Positions 10,301-17,800 of a stretch of DNA of 64,000 nucleotides are shown here, in pieces; positions within the stretch are counted from its first letter, which is position 1, and the number at the start of each line of letters is the position of its first letter. The DNA is from Allacma fusca (taxonomy: Eukaryota; Arthropoda; Collembola; Symphypleona; Sminthuridae): NCBI GenBank assembly GCA_947179485.1, contig OX359249.1, forward strand, positions 3,844,001-3,908,000, written 5' to 3'. Under the pieces are notes generated by a model, which did not search any database, was not told the DNA's origin, and saw only the letters and a program-made list of their open reading frames with translations. A program made the position numbers and the translations under genes.

Positions 10301-11561
10301 TAATTCAGGAGACAAAACCTCAAACGTCAAGTTTCTGCCCACAAGTGGAGAAATCACAAGACGAGGTTCAACCAGAATAACTGATGACACATACAAAGAG
10401 AGAATTAATCCTAATCATCCAGGGATTACAAGCCCAACTAATCAAGGCAAAGGAGAACGAAATTCGTCTCAAACAAAGAATTTTACATCAGATTTCGGAA
10501 CAACAGGAAACACTGAGCAAATTGAAACAACTCGAGGGAGACCACAAAGCAACCCTCCAGGAAACCCAGAAAGCCAAAGAAGATATTTCGGATTTAATAA
10601 ACCAGCTGAAAATAGCTCAGGTGTAATATCCGAAGGTGAGGAAGAAACTCAACCACTTATTGACGAGAGTGACTTTAAAACACTTAAAGAATTAAGTAGT
10701 TCAGGGATAAGTCCAACAGAATTTGATGTGGACGACAGCAGTGAGTGTAGAGAGACAAATTCTTACAATTCGGGATCAGAACCGAGAATTAATCAACCGC
10801 CTACGACAGAGAGAGGGAGACCTAGACAAATTGAAACAGGAAATCAAGGACCTTCAGAAGCGACTTCACGAGTTGAGGTGCCTTGGCCCTCAGTAGCGGC
10901 GGACATCTCAACCCAATTGCTTCACTCAGATGAGCAAAAGGCCTTGGAAGAGCCCCCCTTTGTGGAACTCAACACCAAGCCCACCCAGCGAAGCTCAGAG
11001 ACAGACACTGCAAAGCCTACAAGCGCAAGGCAGTCGGATCAGAGAAGCAATAGCACGAGTGGAGAGAGAAATAGAACAAACCGAGAGAGCCAAGAATATT
11101 CTGAAAAATCAGATACGAGCAGCAAACAGTCTAGCCAACAATTCAAACAACCCCCGGAACGAGAAGTCCTTGTAGAAAATTCTACAGAAGAGGACGAAGA
11201 GTTCCAGGAAGTCCCAGTGGAAGAAAACGGACAAGACTCTGTAGATACTCATACAGAAGTCATTAACATACCTGTAGAATTTTCTACAGAAGAGGACAGG
11301 TCATTGGATGTCATCACGAAAGACAGTCCCAGAAGGCCTGAGAGAATTAGAACAAATACGTCAAAGCACCGAGAGACATTCAGCGACCCTCAGAACCCGA
11401 CGAGTACAAATCCAACAGGAACTTCAACAAGTTCAGGAGGAGATTCGGGAGTTAAAGAAGCAGGCGAAACACCTCAAGAAGGAAGCGCGGAAGAAACCGG
11501 AGAAAGTAGACGATACCCAACTCGTACCCGAAAAAGGACGAGAAGATTTGGATCAGTCTGA
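4371..11561 (+). CDS. pol: Pol polyprotein: protease, reverse transcriptase, RNase H, integrase, with long insertion and long C-terminal tail
   Basis: A 2,396-residue product. Retropepsin: LLDSGA around residue 50, with an IIGEDLL-type motif near 118. Reverse transcriptase: roughly residues 345-540, catalytic YLDD at 492-495. RNase H: roughly 645-760, with HTDAS near 650 and a typical SRTL...E segment. Integrase: zinc-binding HHCC starting at H1431, then a catalytic core with D1501, D1561 and E1597, which is canonical D-x59-D-x35-E spacing. A GPY/F-type module (HPYKGPF) lies near 1730. Two features are odd. About 600 charged, low-complexity residues separate RNase H from integrase, where most gypsy Pols have a short tether. 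A further tail of about 600 residues follows the GPF module, rich in S/T/E/Q, with repeats resembling REFSSENYSD. The DNA for that tail also encodes five short ORFs in the +1 frame. Stop TGA is at 11559-11561. Confidence 0.92.
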   Translation: MNAIIATRVESQSKDDEELEIIDLNPCRLSNGNKSTLQVQICSMMIPALLDSGATRSCIQRNLVPRCAEIKEVPSALRVAVANAELVKPICLTKFTMMIEGEKLLFKGLVMETLEPRMIIGEDLLSRYGITLDYKNNEIRSDRFQTVPMTRDTHLYVGEKKADIEFVRSIFSFHEVKGPKNMMCRTRKAVTIPAYGHMKVPIQIPKRIKKDFYLQPSEKLYTSKRLLIAAGVVPNEEPFAYVFNPAPCPQTMYGRTAIGHAEENFDLIKIKRNQLRDAHKRLTQEQLDCFDVNEELDEEGRAKYRALLTRYPECFAFNKGDLKEPAWIDPIRIHTGNNPPVQAKPFPCSPMERQKVREEVQKMLDADIIKEVNGPYSSPLFLIKKKDGTFRSVVDYRALNKTITDQVYPLARIDDILMQFGKSAMFDTLDMESGFFQLLIHEDDQIITSFITQDGLYAFKRLPMGVKIAPSAFQRAADQMLGSLKFRGAMVYLDDVISYGIHLLDKLASLEELMLRASNKNFKFKPKKCKFGYFEVIVLGFKVSREGTSPDPAKVDAIRHVPIPKSETEARRFFGICSFYRKYIKDFAKIASPISQSWIGSKGKSEGQKRIRCFQWSADATIAFNILKTKLMTQPVLAHFNPELDCILHTDASISGLGCCILQDDGGEHPIAYASRTLIQSEKNYSVTELELAAVVYAVRKFRQYLYLRKFLIRSDHLALCYLRLQKDPNHRISKFVNKLQEFDFQVTYKKGALHLDADFLSRAPLPYTKEDLEDTEDRVIEFDPDPVKEHKIALEEQKQIPQGNITMPPPACAASLTTRESYKGKYWTDDESQSSDEEEAIIPQRQNPWSGRLKGQPRRKVKSQVEILAPQPNLEETDWENHTMSVKSRVNEVTHSYSALKEWKLSVDDIITIHKFREDDPQEDENTWKYTNEYIYEKNLKLIQEIELHNATINELDMKEFLSPHKVQNENEDFDRNTIIDIGMGTDWSPTPKSTAATTSQSPANGKVDIDSPKSQGQMTRSTMEFTTMDGAGEAETKAVHLPPAIIVDSDMEVHDQTLKNQETADLVSQAAETTQKKSSTNPPTHPASPTEAKKLVLTDEDRNVQKECDRPTLRQEKFSVENHIPSGHDPTDEEKWFAFEEIWRNPTPAKGDEWKLKQEVISQLKTYTAQSARKINQVPDAESPGYANNPDLDTPQRIKAMKISKDVDEWMRNIQRRSAACESEENKNPPPSHTYISTENPDNEDNFSLLATTVEELRKNIREGEIKFTDGRSWKIQPLKGQGVVTSKKTSHSLCLSQDEDPRNKDAQETEDMSLNRAIKFVPGAHALQGCEGSKDTFSTHKPVCRILEDEEQVTMLEEHNMQEMQRDDPDCLFIMDKIKMRHTLNWKDKEKYSRYDIDEEGILTIVHKDGRKLYVPRVLRNFLLSKAHDGILCGGHLGFQKTLHRLNKNYFWRKMNVSVAKYVMSCESCQAAKSMRMKPAGLLHPIRIENVGDALCIDLIGPMQISIKGNKYIIIAQDYVSKFVIAEAIPDKTADRIAEFLLHKVVLKYGLFKNLLSDGGSEFRAEITQALLRRLGMNHSTSTALRHNSVGQIERMVQTISTMLSHYTQKEQALWCSCLPFLINAYNCSHHDVTKETPYFMMFRRQPIYDFNLQLCLSSVDTNFMSAEEATTRIEKAIAKIRERQDYSKDWYDRKRRFVKFNIGDTVRVFTPTRIVGKSERFLHPYKGPFVVIEVLAKDNYIIQDLRNSKKRQKVHVERLKKCLQREHIEDEYSYDLDSDIVELVTKRNWNKCEKVIVSQPRSILKSSTTSDNSSTTSKKVTFKVQPAQTEEITREFSSENYSDSSSEQTQPVQQRGEFCDKNYSHSQITPSEGGKSNQEPRQHKDNTQEGKRTTKQSSTQVREFSSENYSDNREFLDKNYPYFTRSKVNEHPRGNQGRDKGIETTEEFSPNKNLEVRSSGRVHQTENRRLRTANSGDKTSNVKFLPTSGEITRRGSTRITDDTYKERINPNHPGITSPTNQGKGERNSSQTKNFTSDFGTTGNTEQIETTRGRPQSNPPGNPESQRRYFGFNKPAENSSGVISEGEEETQPLIDESDFKTLKELSSSGISPTEFDVDDSSECRETNSYNSGSEPRINQPPTTERGRPRQIETGNQGPSEATSRVEVPWPSVAADISTQLLHSDEQKALEEPPFVELNTKPTQRSSETDTAKPTSARQSDQRSNSTSGERNRTNRESQEYSEKSDTSSKQSSQQFKQPPEREVLVENSTEEDEEFQEVPVEENGQDSVDTHTEVINIPVEFSTEEDRSLDVITKDSPRRPERIRTNTSKHRETFSDPQNPTSTNPTGTSTSSGGDSGVKEAGETPQEGSAEETGESRRYPTRTRKRTRRFGSV
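10168..10380 (+). CDS. Overlapping short ORF a, predicted coiled coil (+1 frame in pol)
   Basis: Seventy residues from a genuine ATG, read in the +1 frame relative to Pol (the same frame as Gag and ORF3). The sequence is rich in L, I, E, K, Q and R with leucine/isoleucine at heptad-like spacing over residues 4-48, and ends in a polar tail. It stops with TAA at 10378-10380, and the next ORF's ATG follows after only three bases (10384), which would suit termination-reinitiation. No homologue is recognised. A purine-rich sequence can produce helix-like codons in alternative frames by chance, so expression is an inference. Confidence 0.4.
   Translation: MNTLEEIRDEIRGLKQQRNLVQIKIWKYAAQEEYIKQRIADLELLIQETKPQTSSFCPQVEKSQDEVQPE
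10384..10626 (+). CDS. Overlapping short ORF b, predicted coiled coil (+1 frame in pol)
   Basis: Eighty residues starting at an ATG three bases after the stop of ORF a, in the same +1 frame. Nearly the whole length reads as an amphipathic helix with a strong Leu/Ile heptad pattern (for example LIIQGLQAQLIKAKENEIRL), no proline and no cysteine. The C-terminus also keeps the heptad (DISDLINQLKIAQV). This is the most convincing coiled coil of the set. The Pol frame over the same bases encodes a disordered N/T/S/G/P-rich stretch, so the information content looks higher in this frame than in Pol. Confidence 0.45.
   Translation: MTHTKRELILIIQGLQAQLIKAKENEIRLKQRILHQISEQQETLSKLKQLEGDHKATLQETQKAKEDISDLINQLKIAQV
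10726..10896 (+). CDS. Overlapping short ORF c, predicted coiled coil (+1 frame in pol)
   Basis: A 56-residue ORF from ATG at 10726 to TAG at 10894-10896, in the same +1 frame. After a short N-terminus it reads as one continuous heptad helix (LRQREGDLDKLKQEIKDLQK and neighbours), ending in a short RCLGPQ tail with the only cysteine. I found it by translating the gap between its neighbours. It follows the same pattern of ATG, helix and stop. Confidence 0.4.
   Translation: MWTTAVSVERQILTIRDQNRELINRLRQREGDLDKLKQEIKDLQKRLHELRCLGPQ
10930..11175 (+). CDS. Overlapping short ORF d, predicted coiled coil (+1 frame in pol)
   Basis: Eighty-one residues from ATG at 10930. A Pro/Ser/Trp-rich leader of about 20 residues precedes a heptad helix (residues about 22-66) rich in E, R, Q, I and L. 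It closes with an Asn/Ser-rich tail. Same +1 frame and same general layout as its neighbours. No family recognised. Confidence 0.4.
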   Translation: MSKRPWKSPPLWNSTPSPPSEAQRQTLQSLQAQGSRIREAIARVEREIEQTERAKNILKNQIRAANSLANNSNNPRNEKSL

Positions 11562-11571
11562 AAGCGAATGA
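11308..11571 (+). CDS. Overlapping short ORF e, predicted coiled coil, ends beyond pol stop
   Basis: Eighty-seven residues from ATG at 11308, in the +1 frame. The centre (residues about 9-65) is a strongly charged heptad helix, with segments such as LQQVQEEIRELKKQAKHLKK, followed by an acidic tail. The ORF runs ten bases past the Pol stop, and its own TGA (11569-11571) overlaps the ATG of the next small ORF (11568-11570) as ATGA. That overlap is typical of coupled termination-reinitiation in compact viral genomes. Confidence 0.45.
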   Translation: MSSRKTVPEGLRELEQIRQSTERHSATLRTRRVQIQQELQQVQEEIRELKKQAKHLKKEARKKPEKVDDTQLVPEKGREDLDQSESE

Positions 11572-11894
11572 ACACAACCAGATATTTAACAACAATACCA
11601 AACTGTGTTAGTTTTGGTCAAAGCGAGATTGATCTCAAGATTGGAGACCGTATAAATCTCATTAGTTACCTCATACGACAAGGTCGAAGGAGAATCCGAT
11701 ACGTAGGTACGTACACAATCATTAAATCAGATTACTGCAAAGTATTTTATCTTCAACCAGATGTCAGAGAACAGAGGATCACGTGCATCCGGGTCTCGAA
11801 CCAACGAGATTCCACGCCAAGACGCCCTACCCGCCGTCGACAGGGACGACGACGATCGACCACGTTATTGGACCCAATACGTGAGTCAAACTGA
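11568..11894 (+). CDS. Small ORF between pol and ORF3, unknown product
   Basis: A 108-residue ORF whose ATG lies seven bases after the Pol stop and in the same frame as Pol, so it could be reached either by TGA readthrough or by reinitiation at the ATGA junction. The first 65 residues look globular, with alternating beta-like hydrophobic stretches and balanced composition (for example FGQSEIDLKIGDRINLISYL). The last 40 are Arg-rich and overlap ORF3 by 134 bases in another frame. No family recognised. Confidence 0.4.
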   Translation: MNTTRYLTTIPNCVSFGQSEIDLKIGDRINLISYLIRQGRRRIRYVGTYTIIKSDYCKVFYLQPDVREQRITCIRVSNQRDSTPRRPTRRRQGRRRSTTLLDPIRESN

Positions 11895-14800
11895 AGTGGA
11901 AATACCACAAGCGAAAATTTTACCAAACTCAGATACGGGACGACTGGAAGTTGTTCTCAGAGTAGACGGGAAGTTACCCCACAGGATTATCATCCAAGGA
12001 CGAGATGGACGAGAAATCGTAACCCATTCAGTATTAATTGGAGCTCTCAGGAAACCTAGAGAGTTAACATTAGATTACCGCATATTACGACGAGAACCGC
12101 ACTTTTGCGGGTCAATAAATTTTCCGGAGCAGCAGGTGGAAGTTGACAAAGGCGAACGAGCGCCAGATGATCTTGTTTACCTTTTTAAAGGACAAGAGTT
12201 TAATCCCACTCCCATACGACGACAGATCCCCATCTGTAGAACACGTAATAGACAGCCAGATGATCCATGGCTAGTCCAAAATTACAGGCAAGAAAAGGAT
12301 GTGCCCGGACAAAAGAATCCAAGGGGAGATTATGAACATGACCCCTGGGCATTTACTCCAAGCCTTCAGTACGAACGAGGCAAGACAAGTCGAAGCTCAT
12401 CCCGGAAAGTGATGGGAGCCGACCCCATTTGTGGAGTGACCCGAGTCAACATCCCCGACATCAGTGAATGGTTACCGCAACATGAAGAACAGGTCGAGGA
12501 CGTAACCCATAGAATCAACAGACGTATTGATGACAACTATGGACCCGATCTGAGACGAGGAAACTTGGAGGACCGACGAAGGGAGCCTCCGAGATTCGCA
12601 GCCTACTCGGCACATATGGTACCAGCCGGGAGAGGCCGCGGGCGGGCCATCACTACCGGAGAAAGTTCGAGCAGACACCACAGAAGCTCAAGAGAAAGTT
12701 CAAGGGAAAGACACAGCTCTAAAGACAGTAGGACCAGGAAGCGGGAGACAGAGTCGTCATCAGAAAGGAAGAAGCGACGGGAGGACGACAGGTCAAGGAG
12801 CCGCTATGACAGTCCAGCGCGGTCAAGGAGCAGGAGAGAGTCAACCCCACCACCCTCACCATTTCTATCACCAGCAGCGAAAGATTATAAGGATCGAATG
12901 GAGAGGGAGTCAATACTGACAGCACCCATAGCAGCCCCAGCTTCAAGCTACACAGCGGTCACAAAGATGCCGCCGCCAACAATACCGGTCAATAGTGAAC
13001 CACCCAAACCACAGCGTGCAGTTTGCATCGCTCAAAGAGAAAGACCAGTGGAAGTACCTGTAGTGACTCCACCATCAGTAGCTGTGACATTATGGAGCGA
13101 GGAAACTGCCACGGACACAGCTACAACAGCGGACAGAGATACCGCCAATGAATCTTCTTCAGACTCAGAAGAGGAAGAGACAGTACCCATCCAAATCTGT
13201 AGTAGGAAAGGATGTAAAAGGGTACGACAAGTAATTGCAACCGACAGTGGACCAGTGGTACAACAGGAATGTGAACATCATGCAAAGAAACGTGCAAAGA
13301 AGGAGAAGAAGGTCAAGAAGGAGGCTCAGATGACCATCTTAGAGCTATTCGGACAGAGCACAGCACCAACCCAACCACCGGCGAAATGGCAGTCGAACAT
13401 CCTAAAGATCGGAGAGGACTCCAGGAAAGCAGGGAAGCACGAGGAGATGGTAAACCGAATTAAAGATCTCGGGGAAATCATCCGCAACCTTGCCAGACAA
13501 AACGTCAATGCAGACAGTGCGAAAAAGCAAAAGGAAGAATTAATGAAAGAACTAGCACGCCACCGCCAGGAATGGATAAAGTGGAGAAATGATAACGACT
13601 TTCACTTGGTATGTGCTGAGTCAAAGATAGACCTTCAAACCAGAGAATTACCTCCAGCACATTTTGAACCAACGAACATTCCAACGTCAACAGCCACATC
13701 CGGAGAGCTAGAGCGTTTGCTCGCTCAGGAAAAGCGAAATGGTCCAGAAACTGCAAACCCAACAGGAATGGCAACGGAAATGCCACCCTCACCAGCACAA
13801 AACGTCGAAGTTGCAACATCCGAGCTATCTATAGCCGAACAACACAACGAACAGAGTAGTAGTTCAGAGGATTTTGAGGTGATCAGATCGAAGAGAAGAC
13901 CCAAAGATCGAGAATCATCAATAACTTCAGATACAACGGAAATTGTTAATCACCACCAGCTTTCATTGGCTGATTTTGCCAATTCACCCCAGGACGGAAC
14001 CGTCATACTCAGTGACGACGAGGAACCAAGACAGTCAACCTCATCAATTCAAACGCCACCTCACACGCCGGAGATGGGACGTGGAGGAGGAGGAAGACGA
14101 GGAGGACCCATACCTTACCTCGGTAACAGTTGGTTATCATTTTTATTAATGTTCGGTTTAATAACATCTGCTGTAGGACAATCCACCTTGAGAAAAGAAT
14201 TGACGGGACACTACGGACCATATCCAACAACCAGGGCCTCACATTACCAGTGGTGGACCCGATTGGAAACCGAGAATCTAACCAGTCCAAGAGGCTTTGA
14301 CTATGTCAGCCTAGACTTTGAAAACAAGGAAGACTCAGAGGAAATCGGACACTATGACCCTTACGGCCAACGGGATTGCCCACCTGTCGGAAATTCAGCC
14401 GTACGGTACCAAGGTTTCGGTTCAGCCACAGCGCACCGAATCTGGCAGAATGGAGTAGTACGAGGAGTAGCAGGAGCCGTAGGTATGTGTACCACGGGAA
14501 TGGTCATAGTAGGAGTCTATACCAGTTCAATCCTAGACGCAGTCAGGAGATGGAATAAACCACTCAAAACAGTCAAAATACCACAGGACTGGGTACTAAT
14601 TGAGTCCCAACTACCAGACCAACGACCCATCTGGATGATAATGCCCGTCAACGCCAGTGAGGAAAAAGAATTAGAAGATTTTCTTAAGAAAGATCCAACA
14701 GCAACAGAAATATCTCCGAATTTAATAGCATTACCAGGTGATATCCAAAGGAATGCTCATTACCTCAACGAAACTTCTGTAGCCAAAGTATGGAATCAAG

Positions 14801-17800
14801 CTTTAGGCAAGGAAGTGGAAGAGGAAGAATCCGAAAACGGGAGAGTGCGACGACATGCTCCTGAACCCACCTCGGAGGAAGAGGAACGAAGACAGAAAAT
14901 TCGAGACCAACGGAAATTACCGCAAGCTATTTGGTTAATGTCACAAGCAATACGTGACGGTTACCATCTTACAACAAGAACTTTACAGTCAGTCGCAATG
15001 GACTTAATAACAAAACCAATTCAACTGCCACTACAAACCAAATATGAAATTTGGAAGGAATATGAAATACAATACGGGAAATTCATTGACAAAGTCATCC
15101 AAATTTTGGGACTCAAAACCATACATAAACGCACCAGGCGGAGTATCTTGGCAAAAGACCAGATAAATAACCTACAACGCCAGATGCAAAACAACCCTCA
15201 CAGGATCACAAAAGGGGAAGACTATGTTCACCCCACCGAGGAAATTGCAATAGGTGAAGTCGTACACTTCGCACTAGCAACGACAATTACGGAAGCAAAC
15301 TGGACAATAGTTTTGCTCATACCACACATATACAACGGAGTTGACCATCTCGAAGAAGAAGAACTCAAGGGATGGGAGACAAAGGCACACGCCAACGTCT
15401 CACAAACCCACCCACTCTTCCAGCGAACGTCGGAACGAGCAGCCAGAGAACGGCAGAGGCGAGATGCATTCGTAGGACCGACCAACGCATGGTCACCCGT
15501 CAGTTATAGCAAACAATTCTTAAAACAACAGCTACAGCTTATGCTGGCACGGATTGAGGAAGAGGAGGCTCACTCATCGTCAGGAAGACCTACAGGGATT
15601 ATTCAACAGCTTGTACGATTTACTCTCAGAATGGTAATCTATATTGGCACGTCCGTCGGAATGGACTTCGGAGGGAACCAGGATCCAATACGGAAGAGTG
15701 ACCCCGGAAGAAGCCACCCACGAAGGACAGAGGGAGCAGAAGGACCGGTTTTGGCCTCAGAAGAGGAACCGGCTGTGCCAACGGAACAAGCTATGGAAGC
15801 TCAAGAAGAAGGAGCCGGAACATCATTGAACGTAATCAAGGAAGAAGTCTTAGACGACGAAGAAAAGCCACCATTGGAACATCAGGTAGATAGTTCGTCG
15901 GACAATGAGACAGACAGTAAGTGGGTGCAGACCAGATGCGAATACTGCCCACTCAAACATGGCCATAAGCCACCCGTACGACCAAAGACCAAGCTAGCAG
16001 CACATGAAGCTTGGCAAAGACAAAAGGACATTCCGGTACAATACATCCGAAGGAGTAGACCCGAGTTGGACAGGTTGTATGGAAGAGACAACGCTCCAAA
16101 CTGTACATTCCAGTATAGAGGACGACGACGAGGTCCAGAGCCAGAAATTGAACGACCCAGGGTTAGAGTATACTCACCCATTAGGACTGTAATATTTAAC
16201 GATACAAGGGACAGACGAGGATCAAGGTCACCATCACCCGGACCATCCGCGATAGCAGGACAATCCATACCACCCATTGAAGATAACCTGAAGTCCAGAC
16301 GAGCTAGACAACGTCAACGAAAAGTGGAGTTTAAGGAAGAACGCCAGGAAGACCCACCAACTCCAGCACCGGAAGATCCACTGGCACAACCCGACTCACC
16401 TGATGTAAGATTCGTCGACTTAGCTCACGTATCATTTTACATAGGAGTCCGTGGATGGATGGTAGCACCAAGTTGGGAAGATGAGGATGCGGAAATAGTC
16501 ATCTTTACCAACCCAAACAAGACACAGCTATACAGCCAACTGGATCCGGTACGACTTCAAGTGAAAAAGATGGTGGAAAGGGCCAATGACCCATTGGACC
16601 ACTCACCACCGCCAAGATTCCCAGACCAAGTGATGGAAGATATATCCGGAGACGAACGCCACAGCCAGATAGAAGCGCAGTACTCCAGGAGAACGAACTA
16701 CTTCAGTAACAACATGGACACCCGAGAAAGATCCACCATGTGTCCTCATTGTTACCAGAAATCTACCATCGACCCAGAGAGATTTCCAACATATAATATC
16801 TCACATCGTTCAACCAACAGTCCAGAGCAAAATTTAGTGAGATGGCTCAACAGAATGTACAGAGAGACATTTATCGAGAGACTTGACATCCACCAACAAC
16901 CCACCCAACCACCTCAACTACGACTCGAGCAGTTACGAAGGGCGCTTAGCACTTTAAGCGAACCTAGAACAGATGCTCACGAATCAAATATAGAATACGC
17001 CGAACACCAGGCAGGAATAGACTACAACAATCACGGAGAATTAATCCGGGAAAGAAGGGCATTGCTGTATGATGCAATGGACCATCCCACAGATTATCGC
17101 AGACTAGACCCAAGGGAGCGAGACCTGCTCATCCTATACGGGCAAAGTCGAAGAAACGTACCAATGGAAAACACCCGTCTGGAAACGATGGCAGGAGACA
17201 TGAACATCTCACCAGGGGAAATGATACCGAGACTTTGGACAACATTGTTCAATGGTCAAAGAGGTATTGACAATCACCAAGTACCAACATACCTAACATG
17301 TCGGGAACATCAAGGAGTAATGCAAGGGCTAACAGGAACCGAGCTACGCAGATTGATTACTCAGATGTGGTTTGACATAGGAACTCAGCCAACCTGGCGA
17401 GAGCAAGAAATGTGGATAAATAGTTTCCTACTGAGAGGAGACGCCATCACCGGACGTGGAGAGAAAGCTTTACAACAACTAGCAAGTATACCAATACACA
17501 TGCTAAGTTTTCAAGAATTCGCGAGTATGACCGAAAGGCTCATAACTCTTTATCATCAGGACGAGGCAATTCAGGAGTGGCGACAATTTGGAGCGATGAA
17601 CCAAAGCGGCAGAAGTCAACCCAATCCAATAGACGACATAGAAGAAGAACTAGGACAATGGGAAGACTGGATATTCGCAATGAAACTAGCAGGGGAAGGC
17701 CAAAAGCCAACTACCCTATACGCTAGAAAACTAAAAGGAGGAGTAGCCACCCTAAGACAACCCCGGAGGACAGGTTCTTTCAGAGACCTAAACGAACTTG

